A stretch of DNA of 64,000 bases from Paraburkholderia sp. NMBU_R16 (GCF_013282575.1 NZ_JAAAYE010000010.1:1-64000); one strand, 5' to 3'. Positions 8,766-21,642 are shown, numbered from the stretch's first letter. Program-made: numbers and translations. The notes: generated from the sequence alone by a model not told the origin.

Positions 8766-10031
8766 TTACAGATCGAGGAGCAAACGCGCCGGGTCTTCGA
8801 GTGCGTCTTTCATCGCGACGAGCGAGAGCACGGCTTCGCGCCCGTCGATGATGCGGTGGTCGTACGACAGCGCGAGATAGTTCATCGGGCGGATGACGAT
8901 CTGGCCGTTTTCGACGACCGCCCGCTCCTTCGTCGCGTGTACACCGAGAATCGCCGACTGCGGCGGGTTGATGATCGGCGTCGACAGCATCGAGCCAAAC
9001 ACGCCGCCGTTCGAAATCGAGAACGTGCCGCCCGTCATTTCCTCGATCGACAGTTTGCCGTCCTTGGCCTTCTGACCGAATTCGGCGATCTTCTTCTCGA
9101 TCTCGGCAAGGCTCATTTGATCGGCGTTGCGCAAAATGGGGACGACCAGACCGCGCGGCGAGCCCACGGCGATACCGATATCGAAGTAACCGTGATAGAC
9201 GATGTCCGTGCCGTCGATCGACGCATTCACGAGCGGGAATTTTTTCAGCGCGTGCACGGCTGCCTTCACGAAGAACGACATGAAGCCAAGCTTCACGCCA
9301 TGCTCCTTCTCGAACTTGTCCTTGTACTTGTTGCGCAGATCCATCACGGGCGCCATGTTCACTTCGTTGAACGTCGTGAGGATGGCATTCGTTTGCTGCG
9401 ACTCGAGCAAACGCTCGGCGATACGCTGGCGCAGGCGCGACATCGGCACGCGCTGTTCCGGGCGGCTGCTGAGCCACGTGTCGGCCGAGGCCGGCGCCTT
9501 GACGTCCGGCAGCGCGGGCTTCGACGCACGCGCAGCCGGCGCGGCAGGCGCCGCGGCCGGTGCCTTCGCGCTCGTGCCGAGCACGTCGCCCTTCGTGATG
9601 CGGCCGTCGCGGCCGGTTCCCGCGACCTGGTCGGCCGACAGGTTCTTCTCTGCCATCAGTTTGTTGGCGGCCGGCGATGCAGCGGCACCGGCCGTCGCCG
9701 TGGCGGTGGCCGCTGCGGGAGCGGCAACCGGTGCGGCAGCGGCGGGAGCGGCGGCAGCAGCGGCAGCGGGTGCCGCGGCACTGGCCTTGCCTTCCGTATC
9801 GATCTTCGCGATCAGTTGCTCGGAGCTCACGACTTCACCGTCGCCGACCACGATGTCCGCGAGCACGCCCGATGCGGGCGCCGGCACTTCGAGGACGACC
9901 TTGTCGGTCTCGATCTCGATGAGCGTTTCGTCTTGCGTGACGGCCTCGCCGGGCTTTTTCTTCCACGCAATCATGGTGCCTTCCGAAACCGACTCGGAAA
10001 ACTGAGGAACCTTGACTTCTACAATAGCCAT
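8766..10031 (-). CDS. sucB: Dihydrolipoyl succinyltransferase, E2 of 2-oxoglutarate dehydrogenase
   Basis: The 421-residue E2 core enzyme transfers the succinyl group from E1 to CoA in the TCA cycle. The N-terminal lipoyl domain is visible, with lipoyl-lysine in [17 protein letters not shown] near residue 43. An Ala/Pro-rich swinging linker follows (about 80-115), then the E3/E1-binding domain ([29 protein letters not shown] split across about 117-145) and the catalytic domain with active-site His in [13 protein letters not shown] near the end. Gene order sucA-sucB-lpd on one strand is canonical. The Ala-rich linker is strongly GC-rich, as usual in this group. Confidence 0.97.
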   Translation of the reverse strand: MAIVEVKVPQFSESVSEGTMIAWKKKPGEAVTQDETLIEIETDKVVLEVPAPASGVLADIVVGDGEVVSSEQLIAKIDTEGKASAAAPAAAAAAAPAAAAPVAAPAAATATATAGAAASPAANKLMAEKNLSADQVAGTGRDGRITKGDVLGTSAKAPAAAPAAPAARASKPALPDVKAPASADTWLSSRPEQRVPMSRLRQRIAERLLESQQTNAILTTFNEVNMAPVMDLRNKYKDKFEKEHGVKLGFMSFFVKAAVHALKKFPLVNASIDGTDIVYHGYFDIGIAVGSPRGLVVPILRNADQMSLAEIEKKIAEFGQKAKDGKLSIEEMTGGTFSISNGGVFGSMLSTPIINPPQSAILGVHATKERAVVENGQIVIRPMNYLALSYDHRIIDGREAVLSLVAMKDALEDPARLLLDL

Positions 10032-10119
10032 TTGATTTTCCTGAACTCGTATCTGGTGTGGAGCGCGAACGCTCGCCCGTCCTGCCCGCGCGCTTCGATT
10101 GTCTGGGCGGCATACGGCG

Positions 10120-10144
10120 CGGGAAAGCGCGCGGCGCTTTCCCG
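10120..10144. other. Perfect hairpin between sucA and sucB
   Basis: An 11-bp perfect stem (CGGGAAAGCGC at 10120-10130, its complement at 10134-10144) with a 3-base loop lies 16 bases after the sucA stop. There is no T-run on the minus strand, so termination is unlikely. It probably protects or processes the mRNA between E1 and E2 messages. Confidence 0.55.
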
Positions 10145-10160
10145 GTTCGCTGTCGTTTAG

Positions 10161-13016
<2,856 letters not shown>

Positions 13017-13220
13017 GTTTACGCTCACCTTTTCTTCGAGTTTCTCGAGAAATAGCGGGTTACTCAACCTTCCGCGACACGGCCTGACCGTTTAGCGGAT
13101 TGCGCGAATCAAGTCTTGCTTGGAAGGACCTAAAACTAGCACCGGGAGGATATCACACAACCGACATTCGAGATGGACATACGCGCCATTCGATACCGGC
13201 ATGCGTTCCCTGCTTCAATG

Positions 13221-13253
13221 AAAAAGCCGCTCGTTTTTTGCGAGCGGCTTTTT
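13221..13253. terminator. Bidirectional terminator after typA
   Basis: A 13-bp perfect stem (AAAAAGCCGCTCG at 13221-13233 and its complement at 13241-13253) with a 7-base loop. It gives a T-run on both strands. It lies 33 bases beyond the typA stop and separates typA from sucA on the minus strand. Confidence 0.88.
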
Positions 13254-13285
13254 CCGAACGGATGCCATCGATACCTGGATCTCGA

Positions 13286-15112
13286 TCAATCGATCGAGGC
13301 TTCGCGGCTCGCACGGCGGCGCTCGTGTTCCTTCAAATGGCGCTTGCGCAGGCGGATGGACTGCGGCGTCACCTCCACGAGCTCGTCGTCGTCGATGAAT
13401 TCGACCGCATACTCGAGCGAGAGCTGAATCGGCGGAACGAGCCGAACCGCTTCATCGGTACCGGATGCCCGCACGTTCGTGAGCTGCTTGCCCTTGATCG
13501 GATTGACCACGAGATCGTTGTCGCGGCTGTGAATACCGATGATCATGCCCTCGTACAGTGCATCGCCGGGCTTCACGAACATACGGCCCCGGTCCTGCAG
13601 CTTCCACAGCGCGTAAGCCACGGCGGCACCATCGTCTTGCGAGATCAGCACACCGTTGCGGCGCTCGCCGAGCGAGCCTTCCTTGACGGGTGCATATTCG
13701 TCGAACACATGGCTCATGAGGCCCGTGCCGCGCGTGAGCGTCATGAACTCGCCCTGGAAGCCGATCAATCCTCGCGCCGGAATCCGGTATTCGAGACGCG
13801 TGCGGCCGCGCGCGTCGGATGCCATATCGAGCAGCTCGCCCTTGCGCCGGCCAAGCTCTTCCATCACCCCGCCCTGGTGCGAATCCTCCACGTCGACCGT
13901 CAACAGCTCGTACGGCTCGTGCTTCACGCCATCCACCTCATGCAGGACGACGCGCGGACGCGATACGGCGAGCTCGTAGCCCTCGCGGCGCATGTTCTCG
14001 ACGAGGATCGTCAAATGCAGCTCTCCCCGGCCCGACACTTCGAAGACCGTTTCGTCGCCCGTGTCGCGCACGCGCAACGCTACGTTATGGTTGAGCTCGC
14101 GCATCAGTCGATCGCGAATCTGCCGGCTCGTGACGAATTTGCCTTCCTTGCCCGCCAGCGGCGACGAATTCACGAGGAAGTTCATCGTGAGCGTCGGCTC
14201 GTCGACGGTGATCATCGGCAGCGCTTCGGGCGCCTCGGGCGAGCAGATCGTCGCGCCGATGCCGATGTCCTCGATGCCGTTGATGAGCACGATGTCGCCG
14301 GCCTCGGCCTCTTCCACCTGAACGCGTTCGAGCCCATGGAACGACAGGACCTGGTTGATCTTGCGGTTCAGGACCTCCCCTTCGGGGCCGAATCGCACGA
14401 CGACCGGCTGCCCAGGCTTCACACGCCCGCGCGCGACCCGCCCCACACCGATCCGGCCCACGTAGGTGGAATAGTCGAGCGAGGTGATCTGCAACTGCAG
14501 CGGCGCGTCCGGATCAGCCGGCCGCACGGGCACGTGCGCAAGAATCGCCTCGAAAAGCGGCCGCATGTCGCCTTCGCGCGCCGCCGGATCGAGCGAAGCG
14601 TATCCGTTCAGACCCGACGCATAGACGATCGGGAAGTCGAGCTGCTCTTCGGTCGCGCCCAGCTTGTCGAACAGATCGAACGTTTGATTGATGACCCAAT
14701 CGATACGCGCACCGGGCCGGTCGATCTTGTTGACGACGACGATGGGCTTCAACCCGAGCGCCAGCGCCTTTTTCGTCACAAAACGCGTTTGCGGCATCGG
14801 GCCTTCCACCGCATCCACGAGCAACAGCACGGAATCGACCATCGACAACACGCGTTCGACCTCGCCGCCGAAGTCGGCGTGCCCGGGGGTATCGACGATG
14901 TTGATGTGCGTCCCTTCGTATTCGACGGCGCAGTTCTTTGCCAGGATCGTGATGCCGCGTTCGCGCTCGATATCGTTCGAGTCCATGACGCGCTCCGCGA
15001 TCTGCTGATTTTCACGGAAGGTGCCCGACTGACGAAGCAGTTGATCGACGAGCGTGGTCTTGCCGTGGTCGACGTGGGCAATGATGGCGATGTTGCGTAG
15101 GGCGCGAGTCAT
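13286..15112 (-). CDS. typA: Ribosome-associated translational GTPase TypA/BipA
   Basis: A 608-residue translational GTPase of the EF-G-like superfamily that binds the ribosome and supports 50S assembly and stress responses. The G-domain motifs are complete: G1 AHVDHGKTT near residue 12, switch [13 protein letters not shown]3 [14 protein letters not shown], and G4 NKIDRPGAR. Domain II, the EF-G-like domain and the TypA C-terminal region ([18 protein letters not shown] and YAPVKEG) follow. The length is normal. It lies between the divergent MarR regulator (start codons 193 bp apart) and the shared terminator at 13221. Confidence 0.96.
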   Translation of the reverse strand: MTRALRNIAIIAHVDHGKTTLVDQLLRQSGTFRENQQIAERVMDSNDIERERGITILAKNCAVEYEGTHINIVDTPGHADFGGEVERVLSMVDSVLLLVDAVEGPMPQTRFVTKKALALGLKPIVVVNKIDRPGARIDWVINQTFDLFDKLGATEEQLDFPIVYASGLNGYASLDPAAREGDMRPLFEAILAHVPVRPADPDAPLQLQITSLDYSTYVGRIGVGRVARGRVKPGQPVVVRFGPEGEVLNRKINQVLSFHGLERVQVEEAEAGDIVLINGIEDIGIGATICSPEAPEALPMITVDEPTLTMNFLVNSSPLAGKEGKFVTSRQIRDRLMRELNHNVALRVRDTGDETVFEVSGRGELHLTILVENMRREGYELAVSRPRVVLHEVDGVKHEPYELLTVDVEDSHQGGVMEELGRRKGELLDMASDARGRTRLEYRIPARGLIGFQGEFMTLTRGTGLMSHVFDEYAPVKEGSLGERRNGVLISQDDGAAVAYALWKLQDRGRMFVKPGDALYEGMIIGIHSRDNDLVVNPIKGKQLTNVRASGTDEAVRLVPPIQLSLEYAVEFIDDDELVEVTPQSIRLRKRHLKEHERRRASREASID

Positions 15113-15241
15113 AAGGAATCTGAACGGTTTGGGGCGTCGGCTTCATGCCCGAGGTAATCAAAAATTATAGCACGTCGGTGTGACGCAAGCCTCACCGACG
15201 GCCGGGGCCAGAGAGCGCCCGTCCGTCGGCCGCAAAAAAGG

Positions 15242-15280
15242 TTGCATAGGCAGCTTTTGGCAACTAGAATCATGCCTAGT
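15242..15280 (+). promoter_or_regulatory. Promoter and candidate MarR operator of the efflux operon
   Basis: A -35 box TTGCAT (15242-15247) and a -10 box TAGAAT (15265-15270) are exactly 17 bp apart and predict transcription from about 15277. The inverted repeat ACTAG-N8-CTAGT (15263-15280) overlaps the -10 and start site, the usual place for a MarR-type autorepressor to bind. Partly matching TTGCATAG and CTATTGCA sequences flank it. Confidence 0.65.
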
Positions 15281-15304
15281 CAACTATTGCATGCTCACAA
15301 GATC

Positions 15305-15793
15305 ATGGCCCAGCCACCCGACCAGCTTCTTGCAGAACTGCGCGAATTCGAACTCGACGATATGGTCGGGTATTTGCTCGCCCGGGCGAAGTCGAGCATT
15401 TCGAACCTGGTCTCGCAGCGCACGATGAAAGAACTGGGCATCACGAGCACGCAAGGCAGCATCCTTTTCATGATCGGCTCGGGGCGCTGCCAGCTCGCGG
15501 CGGAGCTCGCGCGGCACTATGGGATCGACGCAAGCGCCGTCACGCGGCTCGTCGACCGCCTCGAAAAGCGCAAGCTGCTCCAGCGGGTGCGCAGCAGCGA
15601 GGACAGGCGGGCCGTGCGACTCGAGCTGACGGCTGAGGGCTACGAAATGGCCGCCCGCATTCCGGGCATGTTCTGCGACGTAGTCGACCGGGCGCTCAAC
15701 GGTTTTACGCCCGAAGAAGTCGGCTTCCTCAAAAGTATGTTGAGGCGCATTCTGGCGAATACCTGCGAATCGGTGGACGAGACGTCGCGTTAG
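15305..15793 (+). CDS. MarR-family regulator of the Emr efflux operon
   Basis: A 162-residue winged-helix regulator. The wHTH core is visible as GITSTQGSILFMIGSGRCQ, then LARHYGIDASAVTRLVDRLE (recognition helix) and the wing KRKLLQRVRSSEDRRAVRLELT with the conserved DRR. Start at 15305 is chosen because the promoter predicts a transcript beginning near 15277; an upstream ATG at 15272 would lie before that start site. It heads an operon with an outer-membrane factor, EmrA and EmrB, like emrRAB, so it probably represses the operon until a drug or phenolic ligand binds. The ligand cannot be told from sequence. Confidence 0.9.
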   Translation: MAQPPDQLLAELREFELDDMVGYLLARAKSSISNLVSQRTMKELGITSTQGSILFMIGSGRCQLAAELARHYGIDASAVTRLVDRLEKRKLLQRVRSSEDRRAVRLELTAEGYEMAARIPGMFCDVVDRALNGFTPEEVGFLKSMLRRILANTCESVDETSR

Positions 15794-15939
15794 CCGAGCC
15801 GCGCGAAGTTCGGATTTCACAGGAATCGTTCGCATCCGCGAGCACTGCTTTACCGGTGTGATGGCAAGTAGTCTCCATCCGGAACCCATAACAACAAGTT
15901 GCGATGCCCATCATTTCATTCGAGTCGAAAGGCGATGCA

Positions 15940-17451
15940 ATGAACTCTCCAAACGTGCCGTCCCATGTTTTCGCGCCCGCGAGCGCCATTGCCGCGGCAT
16001 TGACCGCGCTCGTCCTCGCCGGTTGCGCCAACTATGCCGGCATCAAGAGCGACAAGACACCTGCCAGCGCCGCCAGCTTCGAGACCGCGCAAAGTCTGCC
16101 GGCTCAAAGCGGCCAGTGGCCCTCGCTCGATTGGGCCAATCGATTCGGCGATGCTCAATTGCCGAAGCTCATCGACGAAGCGCTCGACGGCAATCCGACG
16201 ATCGCACAGGCGCAGGCGCGCCTCGCCAAGGCCCAGTCCTACATCGAGACCTCGCGCGCGGGTCTGATGCCGAAAGTCGAAGGCAGCTATTCGATCACGC
16301 GCGAGCGATTCACCGAAAACGGTCTCTATCCCCCGCCGTTGGCGGGCAACTGGGTGACCGAGCACAATGCGCTCGCGAGCGCCTCATGGGACCTCGATCT
16401 CTGGGGCAAGAACCGCGCGCGTCTCGCATCGGCGCTTTCGCAGCAAAAGGCCGCGCAGGCCGACATCCAGCTCGCGCGCATCACGCTCGCCTCTTCGGTT
16501 GCACGTACCTACAACCAGCTCGCGCAGCTTTACGCGATACGTGACATCACGGCACGCGAAATCGCCAATCGCCAGGAAGTGAGCGCGATCACGAACGGGC
16601 GCGTGGTGGCCGGCCTCGATACGAGTGTCGAAAAGCAGACCGCACTCGGCAACATTGCCGCCACGCAGACGACGCTGTCCGATCTCGACGGGCAAATCAC
16701 CGCTGTCCGGTACCAGCTCGCCGCGCTGCTCGGCAAGGGGCCCGACCGCGGGCTGCAGATCGATCAACCGGTGCTGTCGGCCGGTGGCGCCGTGACACTG
16801 CCCGATAACCTGCCGGCCGATCTCGTTTCGCGCCGCCCGGATCTCGTCGCGGCACGCTGGCAGATCGACGCGGCCCTGCACGATGTGAAGGAGGCCAAGG
16901 CCGAATTCTTTCCGGACATCAATCTGGTAGCGGCAGCCGGTCTGGACTCTTTCGGCTGGAGCCGCTTCCTGACGGCAGGCAGCCGCCAACTGCAGGCCGG
17001 GCCCGCGATTCACCTGCCGATCTTCGATGCCGGCGCACTGCGCGCCCAATTGAAGGGGCGGTACGCCGATTTCGACCTCGACGTCGCGAACTACAACCAG
17101 ACGCTGATCAACGCGCTGTCCGACGTGGCCACGCAGGTGTCGTCGATTCGCGCGATCGATCGTCAGATGAATGACGCGCAACGGGCGCTGGACGCATCGA
17201 GCGAAGCTTATCGGCTGGCGGTGATCCGCTACAAGGCGGGACTCTCGCCGCAATTGCAGGTGCTCACGGCCGACATCAACCGGCTCAATGCCGAGCAAAC
17301 GGTGACCAATCTCAAGATGCGCCGGCGGGATTTGCAATTTGCGCTCATCAAGGCGCTGGGCGGCGGCTTCGACGCGAACACCGTCGGGCTCGGCGAGCCG
17401 GCGGCGCAAGGGCCGGGACAGGCACGAGGCACGGCAGCGCCGTCGAGCTGA
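15940..17451 (+). CDS. Outer-membrane efflux lipoprotein, NodT/OprM-type
   Basis: A 503-residue TolC-superfamily outer-membrane factor with a lipoprotein signal ending LAGC at Cys29. It has the two repeated OEP domains: DWANRFGDAQLPKLIDEAL, NPTIAQAQARLAKAQ, SASWDLDLWGKNRARLASAL and LLGKGPDRGL in the first half, and RRPDLVAARWQIDAALHDV, FFPDINLVAAAGLDSFGWS and the periplasmic helix repeats YKAGLSPQLQVLTADINRL in the second. It forms the outer channel for the EmrA/EmrB-type pump encoded next. The ATG at 15940 follows AAAGG; an upstream ATG at 15904 lacks a ribosome-binding site. Unlike E. coli emrAB, the channel is encoded in the operon. Confidence 0.93.
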   Translation: MNSPNVPSHVFAPASAIAAALTALVLAGCANYAGIKSDKTPASAASFETAQSLPAQSGQWPSLDWANRFGDAQLPKLIDEALDGNPTIAQAQARLAKAQSYIETSRAGLMPKVEGSYSITRERFTENGLYPPPLAGNWVTEHNALASASWDLDLWGKNRARLASALSQQKAAQADIQLARITLASSVARTYNQLAQLYAIRDITAREIANRQEVSAITNGRVVAGLDTSVEKQTALGNIAATQTTLSDLDGQITAVRYQLAALLGKGPDRGLQIDQPVLSAGGAVTLPDNLPADLVSRRPDLVAARWQIDAALHDVKEAKAEFFPDINLVAAAGLDSFGWSRFLTAGSRQLQAGPAIHLPIFDAGALRAQLKGRYADFDLDVANYNQTLINALSDVATQVSSIRAIDRQMNDAQRALDASSEAYRLAVIRYKAGLSPQLQVLTADINRLNAEQTVTNLKMRRRDLQFALIKALGGGFDANTVGLGEPAAQGPGQARGTAAPSS

Positions 17452-17541
17452 TGAAGGCATGATTCCATCACGGCACCGCTCGATGCGCCCAGAGCCGACC
17501 AACATTCGAAGACAGAAAATCGAGAACCGGAGAGCATTTCC

Positions 17542-18798
17542 ATGAGCGAGACTCAACAATCCGCCGCGAACGTTCAGACGCCGGCGAACGGAAAGCGCAA
17601 GCGGCTGATGGCGCTGCTTGCCGGCGTGATCCTCATCGCGGCCATCGCGTACGGCGTCTACTATTTCCTCGTCGCACGTTTTCACGAGGAAACGGACGAT
17701 GCCTATGTCAACGGCAACGTCGTGCAGATCACCCCGCAGGTGACGGGCACCGTCATTGCGGTGAACGCTGACGACACGCAAACGGTCAAAGCGGGCGACC
17801 CGCTGGTCGTACTCGACGGTGCCGACGCCCGCGTCACGCTCGCGCAGGCCGAGGCGAATCTCGCGCAAACGGTGCGTCAGGTTCGCGGTCTTTTCGTGAA
17901 CAACGATCAGTACCAGGCGCAAATCGCACAACGCCAGTCCGATCTGTCGCGTGCGCAAGACGATCTGCGGCGACGCATGGCCGTCGCGCAAACAGGTGCG
18001 GTCTCACAGGAGGAAATCTCGCATGCGCGTGACGCCGTGAAAAGCGCGCAAGCAAGCCTCGATGCCGCAGAACAGCAACTCGCGTCGAACCGCGCGCTGA
18101 CCTCTAATACCACCATTGCAACGCATCCGAACGTGCTCGCCGCAGCCGCGCGAGTGCGCGATGCCTATCTGAACAATGCACGCAACACCCTGCCGGCACC
18201 TGTCACCGGCTACGTGGCGAAGCGTTCGGTGCAAGTCGGGCAGCGCGTCTCGCCCGGCACGCCGCTCATGGCGATCGTGCCGCTCGAAGCCGTCTGGGTC
18301 GACGCAAACTTCAAGGAAGTGCAACTCAAGCATATGCGCATCGGCCAGCCGGTCGAACTGACCGCGGACGTCTACGGTTCGTCGGTCGTCTACCACGGCA
18401 AGGTCGTGGGCTTCTCCGCGGGTACCGGTTCCGCCTTTTCGCTGCTGCCCGCACAGAATGCCACGGGCAACTGGATCAAGGTCGTACAGCGGCTGCCCGT
18501 TCGGATCGAACTCGATCCGAAGGAACTGCACGCGCATCCGCTTCGCATCGGCCTGTCCATGCAAGTCGACGTCGACATCAAGAACGACAACGGCGGCCAG
18601 TTGGGCAACGCCCAAAACACCGTCTATCAGACGAACGTATTCGACAAGTACGGCGCCGATGCGGACGCGGAAATCGCTCGCATCATCGCGCAGAACGCGG
18701 GCTCGGAGGCAACGGCGGGCGTCGCCCGGCAAAAGCCGCCGGCATCCCGCGGGACGCGCGGTGCCCAAGTCGCGAGTGGCGCGGCAAAGCTGATGTAA
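17542..18798 (+). CDS. emrA: EmrA-type membrane fusion (adaptor) protein
   Basis: A 418-residue HlyD-family periplasmic adaptor. One N-terminal transmembrane segment (about residues 25-47, LMALLAGVILIAAIAYGVYY) is followed by the beta-barrel/lipoyl half EETDDAYVNGNVVQITPQ, typical of EmrA. A long alpha-helical hairpin (about 95-200) comes next, and the returning lipoyl half ends in PVTGYVAKRSVQVGQRVSPG. The TDDAYV motif is nearly invariant in EmrA-type adaptors. It should link the inner-membrane EmrB to the outer-membrane factor encoded just upstream. The C-terminal 40 residues are Ala/Arg-rich and not conserved. Confidence 0.93.
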   Translation: MSETQQSAANVQTPANGKRKRLMALLAGVILIAAIAYGVYYFLVARFHEETDDAYVNGNVVQITPQVTGTVIAVNADDTQTVKAGDPLVVLDGADARVTLAQAEANLAQTVRQVRGLFVNNDQYQAQIAQRQSDLSRAQDDLRRRMAVAQTGAVSQEEISHARDAVKSAQASLDAAEQQLASNRALTSNTTIATHPNVLAAAARVRDAYLNNARNTLPAPVTGYVAKRSVQVGQRVSPGTPLMAIVPLEAVWVDANFKEVQLKHMRIGQPVELTADVYGSSVVYHGKVVGFSAGTGSAFSLLPAQNATGNWIKVVQRLPVRIELDPKELHAHPLRIGLSMQVDVDIKNDNGGQLGNAQNTVYQTNVFDKYGADADAEIARIIAQNAGSEATAGVARQKPPASRGTRGAQVASGAAKLM

Positions 18799-18838
18799 AC
18801 AAGCAGCCTAACGTTTCCCGATTCGAGACATTTACGCA

Positions 18839-20404
18839 ATGGCCCAATCCGCAGCCGCTCCGCATCCGCCGCTCACCGGCGCGAAGCTCGTCATCGGCAC
18901 GATCGCCGTGTCGCTCGCGGTGTTCATGAACGTGCTCGACAGCTCGATCGCGAACGTGTCGATCCCGACGATCTCGGGCGATCTTGGCGTCTCATCCGAC
19001 CAGGGGACCTGGGTCATCACCTCGTTCGCCGTCGCCAATGCCATCTCGGTACCGCTGACGGGCTGGCTGACCGACCGCATCGGCCAGGTTCGCCTCTTTC
19101 TCGCATCGATCGTGCTGTTCGTGCTGTCTTCCTGGATGTGCGGCCTGTCTCCGACGCTGCCGTTGCTGCTCGTCTCGCGGGTCATCCAGGGCGCGGTCGC
19201 CGGGCCGATGATTCCGCTCTCGCAGACGCTGCTGCTGGCGAGCTATCCTCGTTCCAAAGCTCCGCTCGCGCTTGCCATGTGGGCGATGACCACCTTGATT
19301 GCGCCTGTGGCGGGTCCGATTCTCGGCGGGTGGATTTCGGACAATATCTCGTGGCCGTGGATCTTTTACGTCAACATCCCGGTCGGCATCGTCGCGGCAG
19401 TGGCAACGTGGGCGATCTTCCGCACGCGCGACTCGGCGATCCGAAAGGCACCGATCGACACCGTCGGCCTCAGCCTGCTCGTGATCTGGGTCGGCTCGCT
19501 GCAAGTCATGCTCGACCAGGGCAAGGATCTGGACTGGTTCTCGTCGACGACGATCGTGATACTCGCGCTCATCGCCTTGATCGGCTTCGCGTTCTTCGTG
19601 GTCTGGGAGTTGACCGCCGAGCATCCGGTCGTCGATCTATCGCTGTTCAAGAAGCGCAACTTCACGGGCGGTACCGTCGCACTGTCGGTCGGCTATGGGC
19701 TTTATTTCGGGAACCTGGTCCTTCTGCCGCTCTGGCTGCAAACGGATATCGGCTACACCGCGACCGATGCGGGTCTCGTCATGGCGCCCGTCGGGGTCTT
19801 CGCGATTCTGCTCTCGCCGTTGACCGGCAAGTTCTTGCCACGAACCGATCCCCGCATGATCGCCACGGCCTCGTTTCTCGTGTTCGCGCTCTGTTTTTGG
19901 ATGCGCTCGCGCTATACGACCGGTGTCGACACCTGGTCGCTCATGCTGCCGACACTCGTGCAAGGCATCGGTATGGCGGGCTTCTTCATCCCGCTCGTGT
20001 CGATCACGCTGTCCGGCCTGCCCGGCAATCGCATCGCGGCCGCATCGGGCCTGTCCAATTTCGTGCGGATCATGTGCGGCGGTATCGGCACCTCGATCTT
20101 CACGACGGCCTGGGATCATCGCACGACGTTCCACCATGCGCAGTTGACCGAGCGCGCGAGCGCGTTCGATCCCACGTTCACGCAGGCGATGTCACAGATG
20201 GGCTCGGCGACCGGCCTCGACGCGACGCAACGTTATGGGCTCTTCGATCGCATGGTGACGCAGCAGGCCGCCCAGCTCGGCGTCAACGACCTGTTCTATA
20301 TCTCGGCGGTGATCTTCGTGGTATTGATCGGGCTCATCTGGATCACGCGCCCCGAACGATCGGGTGGCGGCGACTCGAGCGCAGCGGCATCGGCCGCGCA
20401 TTGA
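18839..20404 (+). CDS. emrB: EmrB-type MFS drug:proton antiporter (DHA2 family)
   Basis: A 521-residue, 14-transmembrane-helix MFS exporter. The family signature is LDSSIANVSIPTISGDLGVS near residue 40. Then come the loop motif GWLTDRIGQVRLF, the antiporter motif C region RVIQGAVAGPMIPLSQTLLL in TM5, and APVAGPILGGWISDN. It starts 41 bp after emrA, and the four genes form one unit under the MarR promoter at 15242. Likely substrates are hydrophobic drugs, uncouplers or plant phenolics, as for other EmrAB systems; nothing in the sequence fixes the substrate. Confidence 0.94.
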   Translation: MAQSAAAPHPPLTGAKLVIGTIAVSLAVFMNVLDSSIANVSIPTISGDLGVSSDQGTWVITSFAVANAISVPLTGWLTDRIGQVRLFLASIVLFVLSSWMCGLSPTLPLLLVSRVIQGAVAGPMIPLSQTLLLASYPRSKAPLALAMWAMTTLIAPVAGPILGGWISDNISWPWIFYVNIPVGIVAAVATWAIFRTRDSAIRKAPIDTVGLSLLVIWVGSLQVMLDQGKDLDWFSSTTIVILALIALIGFAFFVVWELTAEHPVVDLSLFKKRNFTGGTVALSVGYGLYFGNLVLLPLWLQTDIGYTATDAGLVMAPVGVFAILLSPLTGKFLPRTDPRMIATASFLVFALCFWMRSRYTTGVDTWSLMLPTLVQGIGMAGFFIPLVSITLSGLPGNRIAAASGLSNFVRIMCGGIGTSIFTTAWDHRTTFHHAQLTERASAFDPTFTQAMSQMGSATGLDATQRYGLFDRMVTQQAAQLGVNDLFYISAVIFVVLIGLIWITRPERSGGGDSSAAASAAH

Positions 20405-20465
20405 CGAAGCGCGCCGCCAGTGTAGTGCCCGGTGCCATAAGTGCCGATTAGCGCCGAATACTGCA

Positions 20466-21623
20466 CTAGGTCCGGGCGCCGCGTGCGAGTGCGTTACGCA
20501 GGACCGCCGCGGTGCGCCGACGAATCCACTCCGCATAGGCTTCGTCCTCGATGCGATATTCGCCCACGCGCAGACGGGTTACCACGTTGGCGTCCTGCAG
20601 GCGACGAAGCGCGTGCCCCGCTGTATTGCGCGTCGCGGGCCGGCCGGTGAGCGCCGTGAGGCGCTCCATTCCCAACACCGAATGAAGATCCGAGTCGCCG
20701 CTGGCGAGCAGCGTCAGCACCGCCTGGTCCGCGGGATTGGCCGCGCTCCACTGCTTCAGGAAGTGCGCATCGGAAAACACCGATTCCTTCGTGCGCTCGA
20801 TGGCGGCGTCGACGCCCTCTGTCTGAAATAGCATGAACCGCTCGACGAAGCGCTTGAAAAACTCGGGTGTGCAGTGCAGTTCCTCGAATGCGCGCATACC
20901 CTGGGCGAGCGTCAGCGTATGCCGCGCCATGCTGTTCAACCGGTCGATGGTGAACGCCACGAACTCCTCGCCGAGCAGCGGAAACGGCTCCAGCGGTGCC
21001 CAGTTGTAAAACGGCTCGGACGACCGGGCGAACATGTCGCGCAACGTCGTCTCGGAGCTGCCCGCGAACACGACCTTGATGCGCTCCTTGCGGATGTCGA
21101 GCGCAGCGCGCAGTGCATGGGCAAATGTACTGTGCTCGTGCTTGGCAAGTACCTGCGCTTCGTCGATGACGAGCAGCAGCGGCTTTTTCTGCCGATCGAG
21201 CTGCCGCAGCACTTCCCGCATCGTCGCGGAACTGTCGGGGCGGAGCTGCGCCAGCTCGGCCTCGATGGACCCTTCGACACCGCCAGGCATCGTTGCGCTC
21301 GCCTTGATTTTTCGGACCGGCTTTCCAAGCGCGGTGAACACAGCGCCCAGCCCGCGCGGCTCCAGCGCTTCGGCCAGTGCGGAAACCAACGCGATATCCG
21401 GGGTCGAGGTATCCCAGAGATTCGTATAAGCCACCAGAATCCCCTGCTCGACGGCCGCCGGCATCAAATCCTTGCACAGGAACTCGGTCTTACCCATGCG
21501 CCGGCGCGCGAAAAGGCCTCGCGCGGACGTCAGACCCAGACCGAATGCGTCGAGATAGGCGTTGGCCAACTCCGGACGCGGGTAGTGCCAAGGATCGACC
21601 GAGCCTTTCTCATCCTTTCTCAT
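20466..21623 (-). CDS. AAA-family ATP-binding protein (archaeal-ATPase-like)
   Basis: A 385-residue P-loop ATPase. Walker A is GLFARRRMGKTEFL near residue 40, with the three-arginine form common in the archaeal-ATPase/MNS-type clade. Walker B is LLLVIDEAQVLAKHEHS near residue 150, and a sensor-like VVFAGSSETTLRDMF follows. The C-terminal third resembles a winged helix (LTALTGRPATRNTAGHALRRLQDANVVTRL). The role is unknown; relatives include ORC/Cdc6-like and STAND-type regulatory ATPases. It is inserted between emrB (convergent) and truB. A perfect palindrome lies just ahead of its start, suggesting autoregulation. No partner nuclease or transposase is next to it. Confidence 0.75.
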   Translation of the reverse strand: MRKDEKGSVDPWHYPRPELANAYLDAFGLGLTSARGLFARRRMGKTEFLCKDLMPAAVEQGILVAYTNLWDTSTPDIALVSALAEALEPRGLGAVFTALGKPVRKIKASATMPGGVEGSIEAELAQLRPDSSATMREVLRQLDRQKKPLLLVIDEAQVLAKHEHSTFAHALRAALDIRKERIKVVFAGSSETTLRDMFARSSEPFYNWAPLEPFPLLGEEFVAFTIDRLNSMARHTLTLAQGMRAFEELHCTPEFFKRFVERFMLFQTEGVDAAIERTKESVFSDAHFLKQWSAANPADQAVLTLLASGDSDLHSVLGMERLTALTGRPATRNTAGHALRRLQDANVVTRLRVGEYRIEDEAYAEWIRRRTAAVLRNALARGART

Positions 21624-21628
21624 AGAGA

Positions 21629-21642
21629 TTGAGAATTCTCAA
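21629..21642. promoter_or_regulatory. Perfect 14-bp palindrome before the ATPase gene
   Basis: TTGAGAATTCTCAA is a perfect palindrome only six bases upstream of the ATPase start codon at 21623. The flanking sequence to about 21680 is AT-richer than its surroundings. Its place over the leader or start site suggests an autorepressor site; the protein's own C-terminal winged-helix-like region is a candidate binder. Confidence 0.5.
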
